From an uncultured Bacteriovorax sp. (lineage in GTDB: Bacteria > Bdellovibrionota > Bacteriovoracia > Bacteriovoracales > Bacteriovoracaceae): a stretch of 5,206 nt of DNA. The DNA lies in NCBI GenBank assembly GCA_943914745.1, contig CALUDF010000239.1, positions 1-5,206 on the forward strand, read 5' to 3'. This document shows, piece by piece, positions 1 to 5,206 of the stretch; within the stretch, counting starts at the first letter, position 1, and every line of letters starts with the position of its first letter. The position numbers and the translations under genes are program-made. The notes beneath the pieces were generated by a model, which saw only the letters and a program-made list of their open reading frames with translations, was not told the DNA's origin and searched no databases.

Positions 1-652
1 CCTTGTACCTCCATACGATGGTGTTGCGAAGAGTAACATACAAGCTCACCCACAAACCAAAATACGCAATACAAAAAACAACCAATGGAAGCGAGCTGTA
101 GATGTCATTTGTCAAAGCCTCTGGCTTATTAACAAAATCATCGAAGGCCCTTTCCTCCTCTCCAGTTACTTCTGAAGAAGCTTGCTTGCTTTTTTTAAGC
201 TGCCCTAGAACATCCGCCACATACTGACTGATTTCACTCTTAAGCCCTGTTGGGCTCGACTTATCGTAAGCCACCAGCAATGATCCAAAAAGAACGACCA
301 GAACCAAACCCATGTAGATTAAACCTTTCACAGGATTGATGTTTCTTAGAACGATCTCAGCGGTTGCCAGCGCAAATAAAAAAGTCGATCCATAAAAACC
401 CACTAGCTGCATTGGAAAACCTTTCACTGTTACAGAAAGAGTCCAAAGAAGCGCGATTGAAAGAACTCCCAAACTGACGCCGATTAGGCGACCGTAAAGA
501 AGAAAAGCAATCGAGAGTGGTACAGCAGCAAAAAGGGCCAGTGGACCAAATGAACAAAGCGCAATAGTCATGATCGCCAAAAACAACAGTTTTGGAACTG
601 AGGCTTGTTGATCAAAGATCTGTGAGGTTTGTTCGACTTTAGTCATCGTCAT
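1..652 (-). CDS. DUF2232/YybS-like multi-spanning membrane protein, C-terminus cut by window edge
   Basis: An open frame of 217 codons runs from ATG at 652 off the left edge, so the C-terminus is missing. The visible part is very hydrophobic. After a short polar N-terminus (about residues 1-20) come likely membrane segments near residues 21-52 (one or two passes), 57-76, 82-100, 111-128 and 187-206. A charged, probably extramembrane loop lies at about 130-183, rich in Lys, Ser and Glu. The DUF2232 (YybS) assignment rests mainly on position: in deltaproteobacteria and others a DUF2232 membrane protein commonly sits between rpsR and rplI. Hydrophobicity and the expected family size of about 300 residues fit. 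The family's molecular function is not established. The gene begins 12 bases after the S6-S18 stop, so it is co-transcribed with it. A second in-frame ATG at 646 is an equally credible start because it is better spaced from the AGAG at 656-659. It is certainly a coding gene; the family name is less sure. Confidence 0.8.
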   Translation of the reverse strand, partial: MTMTKVEQTSQIFDQQASVPKLLFLAIMTIALCSFGPLALFAAVPLSIAFLLYGRLIGVSLGVLSIALLWTLSVTVKGFPMQLVGFYGSTFLFALATAEIVLRNINPVKGLIYMGLVLVVLFGSLLVAYDKSSPTGLKSEISQYVADVLGQLKKSKQASSEVTGEEERAFDDFVNKPEALTNDIYSSLPLVVFCIAYFGLWVSLYVTLRNTIVWRYK

Positions 653-655
653 TTA

Positions 656-659
656 CTCT
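656..659 (-). promoter_or_regulatory. Weak ribosome binding site of the membrane-protein gene
   Basis: Only AGAG is seen upstream of the membrane-protein gene. It lies 3 bases before the ATG at 652 but 9 bases before the in-frame ATG at 646, so normal Shine-Dalgarno spacing favours the second ATG. With so weak a site and only 12 bases to the preceding stop, initiation probably depends on ribosomes finishing the S6-S18 gene (translational coupling, inferred). Confidence 0.4.
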
Positions 660-664
660 ATTTC

Positions 665-1309
665 TTAAGCTCTATCTGCCGTACGGTTAGATAGGTAGCT
701 TGAAATACCAAGGTTTCTAGCGTGCTTAATAGCAGCGTTAGCAAATCTTTGGTGCTTTCTAGAGATACCAGAAACGCGTGCTGGAGAAATTTTTCCGAAC
801 TCAGAAACTAACCAGTTCCAAGTTTGAGGATCTTTCCAATCAGCTTTGATTTTCTTAGCTGTAAACCAGCAAGACTTTCTCTTCGCGAATTTGCGACGAT
901 CGTCTTCCATGTCTTCGAATCCTGCTTCATCGTCGTCTTCGTTCTTGTTATCAAGAACTGAACCACGGTGTGCTTTTGAAAGTGGAGACTTGAAATTCTT
1001 TGCTAGAGTTTCTTTTTCTTCATCAAGACCGATGTTGAAGATAGCTGTGCGAAGAACACCTTCGTTGATACCAAAACGACGAGTTAACTCAGTGTTAGCT
1101 TTCGTGTTTGCTTGGTACATGAAGTAATGGAAGTGACCGTGTTTTGCACCGTTGGCGTATGGTTGAGCAAGAGCAAGTCTTCCCCAATCGTCTGCGATAA
1201 GAACTTCACCTTCGAAGCCCTTTAGTGCGTCTTTCACGATCTCTGCGATCTGTGCGTGAGCTTCAGCGCCAAGCTCCGGCTTTGTCACTACTGACAATTC
1301 ATAAATCAT
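665..1309 (-). CDS. Fused 30S ribosomal proteins S6 and S18 in one ORF
   Basis: A 214-residue protein contains two complete ribosomal proteins. Residues 1 to about 97 are S6 (bS6): MIYELSVVTKPEL start, DDWGRLALAQPYANG at 40-54, HFHYFMYQ, and an ELTRRFGINEGVLR segment, all family hallmarks. Residues about 138 to 214 are S18 (bS18): RRKFAKRKSCWFTAKKIK, FGKISPARVSGISRKHQRFANAAIKHARNLG and a YL end. The joint (about 98-137) is unstructured-looking and very acidic: 11 of residues 118-137 are Asp or Glu. S6 and S18 normally bind each other on the platform of the small subunit beside the central domain of 16S rRNA, so the fusion joins natural partners. The ssb or priB gene often found between rpsF and rpsR is absent. 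The start is ATG at 1309, preceded by AGGGGG four bases upstream. The frame is open throughout. An in-frame ATG at 910 might also yield free S18. The family calls are secure. Confidence 0.96.
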   Translation of the reverse strand: MIYELSVVTKPELGAEAHAQIAEIVKDALKGFEGEVLIADDWGRLALAQPYANGAKHGHFHYFMYQANTKANTELTRRFGINEGVLRTAIFNIGLDEEKETLAKNFKSPLSKAHRGSVLDNKNEDDDEAGFEDMEDDRRKFAKRKSCWFTAKKIKADWKDPQTWNWLVSEFGKISPARVSGISRKHQRFANAAIKHARNLGISSYLSNRTADRA

Positions 1310-1313
1310 AAAT

Positions 1314-1319
1314 CCCCCT
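1314..1319 (-). promoter_or_regulatory. Ribosome binding site of the S6-S18 fusion gene
   Basis: AGGGGG lies four bases before the ATG at 1309 and fixes this start. It directly abuts the base of a possible hairpin (1320-1340), so leader folding could affect ribosome access. Confidence 0.75.
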
Positions 1320-1340
1320 GGACTAATAAAAATTAGGTCC
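1320..1340 (-). promoter_or_regulatory. Second leader hairpin, mutually exclusive with the terminator-like stem
   Basis: On the minus strand, GGAC-C-TAAT (1340-1332) can pair with ATTAGTCC (1327-1320) around a TTTT loop, giving eight base pairs with one bulged C. The GGAC at 1340-1337 is also the 3' end of the 11-bp stem at 1337-1361, so both hairpins cannot fully form at once. The lower stem ends directly against the Shine-Dalgarno sequence. The pairing is visible in the sequence; a regulatory role is inferred. By energy the GC-richer 11-bp stem should dominate. Confidence 0.35.
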
Positions 1341-1361
1341 TAACCCACCATGGGTTAGGAC
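1326..1361 (-). terminator. Probable rho-independent terminator after the protease gene, or attenuator of the S6-S18 operon
   Basis: A perfect 11-bp inverted repeat spans 1337-1361. On the minus strand it is GTCCTAACCCA, loop TGG, TGGGTTAGGAC. It is followed by CTAATTTTTATT, a T-rich but interrupted tail. It begins 30 bases past the protease stop (1392), where a terminator for the upstream unit is expected. The T-run starts about five bases after the stem, so termination may be partial, and readthrough into the ribosomal gene is possible. On the plus strand the stem is followed by a T-run only after an eight-base gap, so a bidirectional role is doubtful. Confidence 0.55.
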
Positions 1362-1391
1362 GAGTATGTTTTTAGACTGGGAAATTTAACA

Positions 1392-4265
1392 CTAAAGGTG
1401 CGACATTGGAAGGAATTTCAGAGTGACTTCCTTGGATGGGCTTGTGCACAAAAAGACGTAATTGTATTGGGTCTTATCTGCAAGCGTCTCAGGCAGAAGA
1501 GGCACACACCCGTTCGGGATTCCAATCGAGAGAGATAATGGCCTAATAAACCCGTTATTCTCAGTATCTACCATACTATAGAGGCGCTCTCCGTAAACTA
1601 AAGTCGAATTAATATAAACCCCAGGACGCCCTTCTGAGAGAATCGGAGTGATGGTTTCTGAGAAACTCTGCCCGGGAAAACTTGAGTCGCGATAGATTGG
1701 AAGCGAGGCTTTTTGGCCATTGTCACGGAGCACAGTCATACTTGAGCGGCTTTCAACTAAATAAGTTTTAGCGTCTTTATCCGAAAAAGTGGCCGTGAGG
1801 GCAATGACTGGATTTTCCCAGTCTTCGTTTAAATGTTGGATTGAACCGATCTCGTGGTCGTTTTTCACTAAAAACTCAGCCGTCGCTCTGTTGAGCAGAG
1901 TGGTGAAAATCGCTTCATCAGTCACATCTCCACTTTTTAAATCAATGATCGGGTAAATCAATGATTGGTCCACCGCTTTTTCGCTCGAGAGACTTGTGAG
2001 TTTGCTGAAGTTATCTCCTTCAAGAGAAAGAGTGGCCTGGTAAAGACTTCCAACTCCATCTTCATCGACAATGATCAAAGACGTGATTTTTCCCGCTCTC
2101 GATTCTTCAAGCGTTTGAGGGAAAGGCTTTAAGAGATAAACAGACTTTGTATCGAATGTTCCCTGGATTCCCAAATCCTTACGAAGGGCCTTCATCATTT
2201 TCACCGAATCAATGACCCTAAGTTCAATCTCGACTTTCTTCTCACTCACTTTAGGGTTTAAGTAAAACTGGTGAGAGATCGCGCCGATGACTCGCTCTGA
2301 GATCACTTTCGAGTTGTCTGCTTCCGGCATTGGGTAAGCGCGATAGATGGATGGCACGAGAATATTCCCGAGTGTTGGGTTTTTTACTTTCAGCCATTCG
2401 AACTTCTCTTGGGCCCCATCAATTGGCAGACCTTCAAAAGTAGAAAGAGTCATGGCCCACATTGAGTGCTCCTTAAAGAGCGGATTTAACTTTTCATCAA
2501 ATAGATAAAACTGAAGCTCATCTTTTTTATTTGAAAGAGTGTAGATGAAATAATCGAGCTTCCCATCCTGGTTGATGTCCTGGCGATGAATCGAGAGAAC
2601 TTTATTCACTTTAGGAAGAGTAATCGTCTTAACTAAAAACTTTCCGTTCTCATTCGTGAGCATTGAAACAACTGAAGCCGTTTCTGTTTGCTTTAATTTT
2701 TCCTGGTAGAAATACTCAGGGAAAGGAATTTGTCTTTGCTTATCAAAGACGCGGGTCATTCTTGAGAGACGTCTATCTCCGCTGATCACACCCATGTCAT
2801 CAAAACTTGCCTGCCCTAAAGATTGTGAAACAAGACCAGCATCACCATTTAAGTTGCGGCTAAAAACCAGGCTGGTCGAATATGACCGCCCATCGATCTG
2901 CACGCTCAAGAGAATATGAGAGTCGCCTGTTAAATCCTGAATCAATCCACTCACTGGAAGATTAAAAGATTTGTTGCCCTCAAGATTAGTTATATTGGTG
3001 CATTCCTGATCTAGCTTAATCGCTTTTGATTGAGCTTCCAGGCAAACCTCTCCCTTATAGACAACCTTCGAGAGATTCTTCAATTCCAGGTTAAAAGAAA
3101 AAGTTCTATCCGCATTGTTGAATTTAATTTCAGTCAGCCCCTTCATCAAAGGGTTAACAAAGGCCGTCTTTTCTTCTTGATTGGCCAAGTCCAGGAGAGC
3201 TTTCATGTCCAGCGATCCAAATTTCACAAAACGCGCACTCGACTCCTTAGTGAGCTTTTTCACACTTCTAAAAAGAAGGCTTCTCACCTGGTCGTTTGAA
3301 AGATTTGGGTGTAGCAGTTTCAAGTTGGCCAGGGCCGCAGTCACATAAGGAGCTGCCTGGCTTGATCCACGCTTGGTCTCGTAGTTTTTAATACGCAGTA
3401 CACGCGACTCCATCGCACGAGGGTACGTACTGACAATCGACTCACCTGGGGCCACGACATCTACTTTTGATCCGTGATTGGTAAAATCAGTCAAGTCACC
3501 GCGGTTGTCGGTCGCACCGACACAAATGACGTTTTCATAGCTGCATGGAAAAGTTGGAAGATCCTTATTGTTGTTTCCAGAGGCCGCAATAACGATAACA
3601 TTATTTTGTTCGGCGTAGTCGAAAGCCTGACGGACTTTGGCAAGGTCGACTAGCTTAGGCCAGCCCAAGGAGAGGTTAATCACCTCTGCTCCATTTTTCA
3701 CGGCAAACGTCATCGCATCAGCGATGACATCTGTAATGACTTTCCCATTATAAACGAATCCATTAACCGTGCTGTTGATAACTTTTAAAGGCATGATCTT
3801 GATGCGCGAATCGGCGGCTCCGGCAATTCCCACATTGTTATTTCTTGTGGCCGCAATTAAGCCCGCCACGTGAGTGCCGTGTCCCACATCATCCGTTAAG
3901 ACAGTATTGTTATCGAGGTAATTGTAACCATTGCAGGCGCGGTTCGCAGCGTTGGTGGCCCCGGCACAAAGTTTTTCATTGTACCAAATGCGTCCTTTTA
4001 AATCCGGATGCTCTAAGTCCAGTCCGCTGTCTAGCACGGCGACGATCAGCTCTTTTTTCTCGCTCTTCATTTCATTGGTATCAACCCAATTGATATCGAC
4101 GCCAGCAAGCCCCTTCACTTGGACTCGCTCTAGGTCTGAAATGTTCTTTAAGATCACCTGACCTTTGTTTTCCAGTGCCCATTGCTTACTATAAAGCGGG
4201 TCATTGGCCCCGGCCATCGCCGAAAAACTCTGAAGAAGGAATGTTGTCAAAATCATTTTTTTCAT
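1392..4265 (-). CDS. Secreted subtilisin-like serine protease (S8 family) with a long C-terminal region
   Basis: A 957-residue protein (from ATG at 4265). The signal peptide is KK followed by MILTTFLLQSFSA, with likely cleavage at AMA|GAND after residue 18. The exported enzyme begins almost at once with NDPLYSKQWALENKGQ, the usual N-terminal motif of mature subtilases, so no I9-type propeptide is visible. The catalytic domain covers about residues 22-360: Asp79 in VAVLDSGLDLEHPDL, His129 in GHGTHVAGLIAA, oxyanion Asn231 in AASGNN, and Ser302 in RGSSQAAPYV (a variant of GTSMAAPH). About 595 residues follow. Residues 369-475 look beta-rich. The rest carries DINQDGKLD (563-571), a calcium-loop motif of the FG-GAP/VCBS type, and a weaker VDEDGVGSLY near 733, suggesting a propeller-like fold. 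Eight cysteines fall in four close pairs (100/111, 241/248, 408/422, 920/940), as in an exported, disulfide-bonded protein. It probably degrades extracellular or periplasmic protein; the substrate is unknown. A GTG at 4274 is an alternative start. Confidence 0.95.
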   Translation of the reverse strand: MKKMILTTFLLQSFSAMAGANDPLYSKQWALENKGQVILKNISDLERVQVKGLAGVDINWVDTNEMKSEKKELIVAVLDSGLDLEHPDLKGRIWYNEKLCAGATNAANRACNGYNYLDNNTVLTDDVGHGTHVAGLIAATRNNNVGIAGAADSRIKIMPLKVINSTVNGFVYNGKVITDVIADAMTFAVKNGAEVINLSLGWPKLVDLAKVRQAFDYAEQNNVIVIAASGNNNKDLPTFPCSYENVICVGATDNRGDLTDFTNHGSKVDVVAPGESIVSTYPRAMESRVLRIKNYETKRGSSQAAPYVTAALANLKLLHPNLSNDQVRSLLFRSVKKLTKESSARFVKFGSLDMKALLDLANQEEKTAFVNPLMKGLTEIKFNNADRTFSFNLELKNLSKVVYKGEVCLEAQSKAIKLDQECTNITNLEGNKSFNLPVSGLIQDLTGDSHILLSVQIDGRSYSTSLVFSRNLNGDAGLVSQSLGQASFDDMGVISGDRRLSRMTRVFDKQRQIPFPEYFYQEKLKQTETASVVSMLTNENGKFLVKTITLPKVNKVLSIHRQDINQDGKLDYFIYTLSNKKDELQFYLFDEKLNPLFKEHSMWAMTLSTFEGLPIDGAQEKFEWLKVKNPTLGNILVPSIYRAYPMPEADNSKVISERVIGAISHQFYLNPKVSEKKVEIELRVIDSVKMMKALRKDLGIQGTFDTKSVYLLKPFPQTLEESRAGKITSLIIVDEDGVGSLYQATLSLEGDNFSKLTSLSSEKAVDQSLIYPIIDLKSGDVTDEAIFTTLLNRATAEFLVKNDHEIGSIQHLNEDWENPVIALTATFSDKDAKTYLVESRSSMTVLRDNGQKASLPIYRDSSFPGQSFSETITPILSEGRPGVYINSTLVYGERLYSMVDTENNGFIRPLSLSIGIPNGCVPLLPETLADKTQYNYVFLCTSPSKEVTLKFLPMSHL

Positions 4266-4270
4266 TTGAT

Positions 4271-4276
4271 TCACCT
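4271..4276 (-). promoter_or_regulatory. Protease ribosome binding site overlapping the upstream stop codon
   Basis: AGGTGA lies five bases before the ATG at 4265. Its AG is the end of the upstream gene's TAG stop (4277-4275). This supports the ATG at 4265, which gives a compact signal peptide starting MKK. The competing GTG at 4274 lies inside this site but has its own GAAGGA six bases upstream (4281-4286), so it cannot be excluded. Either way termination and initiation occur at the same spot, which favours translational coupling. Confidence 0.65.
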
Positions 4277-5206
4277 ATAGTCCTTCGCGAATCCAGCCAC
4301 CGCCGAACTCTCCACCAGATAGACCCAATAATTCCCTTACTACATCAAGAGGGCCATTCCACTGCTTGCTGCCGATTTTTCCGATCGTGTTTGAGTAAAG
4401 GGTGTCATTTAAGACTTCAGATTTCTCTCTAAAGCCATCAATTGTCCCATAGACATAAAGGTTGTCTTCACCAATTAGTTTTTTAAAGTCACTGAAATCC
4501 AGGTCGTCCATCATCTTTTCAAAAAGGGCGACACTGCAATCGGCGATCTCTTCATCACCTTTGGCCTTCTGGCATTTTTTAATCAGGGCCTTTAGCGACC
4601 AGAGGTCTCCACAGTAAGCTGTTCTCTGTCTCTGGTCTTCTTCAAAGCACTGTCTTGTCACTTTATACCTTTTTTCCAGAGGCAGGATCTCTGACTCTTT
4701 AATCGTGTGCAGGCGCTCGATCCCTTTATTATAAAGATTCATGTGGTAAGCGACGTTAAAGAGGCGCAATTTCTTAAAATCAATCTGACCAGCATTAAAA
4801 AGCGGAAACTGGAATTTCTCATTTACCGAATTCATGAATTTCGTCACTTTCTTATCACTCATTCCCCATCCTTGCTTAACATCAGAGAGCGAAATGAATT
4901 TTTGCCCGAACTTTTTACCATCGAGGCTGGCCTCAAAACGAATCTTTTGCGTGCGTGAACGACCAAAGAAACTCTCTCCCGGATTGCGAGTGCCTTCTTC
5001 AGTGATTCTTACGTCTTCAACTTCTTCTTTGGCCAAATAATAGTTTAACAACTGCTTTGAGAAAGCTTCCGGATTGAGTCCAGTTAGAAAGTCTTTCTCC
5101 AGACTATAGTATGATCCTTGAACACCATCTTTTGCTTTCAGGTCGTAATAAGTCCTGCCTGTCAGAGACTTCATTCTCCAAAACAGGAGTGAGAGTCCCT
5201 TAGTTT
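4275..5206 (-). CDS. Unrecognised protein, probably exported, N-terminus cut by window edge
   Basis: The frame is open from the right edge to TAG at 4277-4275, about 310 codons. The first ATG (5174, giving 299 residues) is a poor start: its GGAG sits only one base upstream, and the frame continues open upstream of it (TKGLSLLFWR) to the edge. The gene therefore probably begins outside the window. I do not recognise the family. Numbering from that ATG, the protein is polar and mixed alpha/beta, with no membrane segment and no HExxH or other obvious catalytic motif. It has just four cysteines, at 176, 188, 201 and 213, in a regular C-x11-C-x12-C-x11-C pattern inside a charged, probably helical stretch. 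The C-terminus is glycine-rich (LSGGEFGGGWIREGL). The cysteines hint at disulfides in an exported protein. The stop abuts the protease start, so the two are very likely co-transcribed and may share a process. That it codes for protein is firm; its function is unknown. Confidence 0.8.
   Translation of the reverse strand, partial: TKGLSLLFWRMKSLTGRTYYDLKAKDGVQGSYYSLEKDFLTGLNPEAFSKQLLNYYLAKEEVEDVRITEEGTRNPGESFFGRSRTQKIRFEASLDGKKFGQKFISLSDVKQGWGMSDKKVTKFMNSVNEKFQFPLFNAGQIDFKKLRLFNVAYHMNLYNKGIERLHTIKESEILPLEKRYKVTRQCFEEDQRQRTAYCGDLWSLKALIKKCQKAKGDEEIADCSVALFEKMMDDLDFSDFKKLIGEDNLYVYGTIDGFREKSEVLNDTLYSNTIGKIGSKQWNGPLDVVRELLGLSGGEFGGGWIREGL

Noticed and set aside
357..557. Minus-strand ORF of 66 codons
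   Set aside because: It is in a different frame within the membrane-protein gene, which has a longer open frame with clear membrane segments and a conserved neighbourhood.
846..1127. Plus-strand ORF of 93 codons
   Set aside because: It lies wholly inside the S6-S18 gene on the opposite strand, and its serine/arginine-rich product is typical of an antisense shadow.
1360..1391. Possible promoter for the S6-S18 gene (CATACT as -10 with TGTTAA 17 bases upstream)
   Set aside because: The -10-like box is reasonable but the -35 matches the consensus at only two positions. AT-rich sequence gives such matches by chance, and the hexamers lie upstream of the terminator-like stem.
1310..1391. Canonical S6:S18-binding mRNA motif in the leader
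   Set aside because: The known motif relies on a CCG in a bulge or loop; none is present on the minus strand here.
3030..4161. Three plus-strand ORFs (3030-3299, 3845-4093, 3931-4161)
   Set aside because: All are antisense to the highly conserved protease coding sequence; they overlap each other and have no family resemblance.
4175..5040. Plus-strand ORFs at 4175-4432, 4707-4958 and 4834-5040
   Set aside because: They are antisense shadows of the protease start and the upstream gene, overlapping and low in plausible protein features.

Overview
The window carries four protein-coding genes, all on the minus strand and tightly packed. Reading in the direction of transcription (right to left) they are: the 3' part of an unrecognised gene (5206-4275), a secreted subtilisin-like serine protease (4265-1392), a single-ORF fusion of ribosomal proteins S6 and S18 (1309-665), and the 5' two thirds of a multi-spanning membrane protein of the DUF2232/YybS type (652-1). 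The plus strand shows only shadow ORFs. No tRNA, rRNA, CRISPR array or insertion sequence was seen.

The layout suggests two transcription units. Unit one is the unrecognised gene plus the protease. The upstream stop codon forms part of the protease ribosome binding site, so the two are almost certainly co-transcribed and probably translationally coupled. Both proteins look extracytoplasmic: the protease has a signal peptide, and both have cysteines arranged like disulfide pairs. Unit two is the ribosomal operon S6-S18 then DUF2232. In many bacteria, including deltaproteobacteria such as Geobacter, this order continues into rplI (L9), which I would expect just past the left edge. An 82-base intergenic stretch (1310-1391) separates the units. 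It holds a perfect 11-bp hairpin, probably the terminator of unit one, and a second overlapping hairpin flush against the ribosomal gene's Shine-Dalgarno sequence.

The organism is a Gram-negative-type bacterium with moderate GC (roughly low forties percent by eye). The gene order, the secreted multidomain protease and the lysine/serine-rich style of the proteins suggest a predatory or deltaproteobacterial-type lineage such as Bdellovibrionota (Bacteriovorax-like). This is inference, not proof.

The most notable item is the S6-S18 fusion. S6 and S18 normally form a heterodimer on the 30S platform. Here they are joined in frame by a strongly acidic linker, which also contains a possible internal start that could release a free S18 of normal size.
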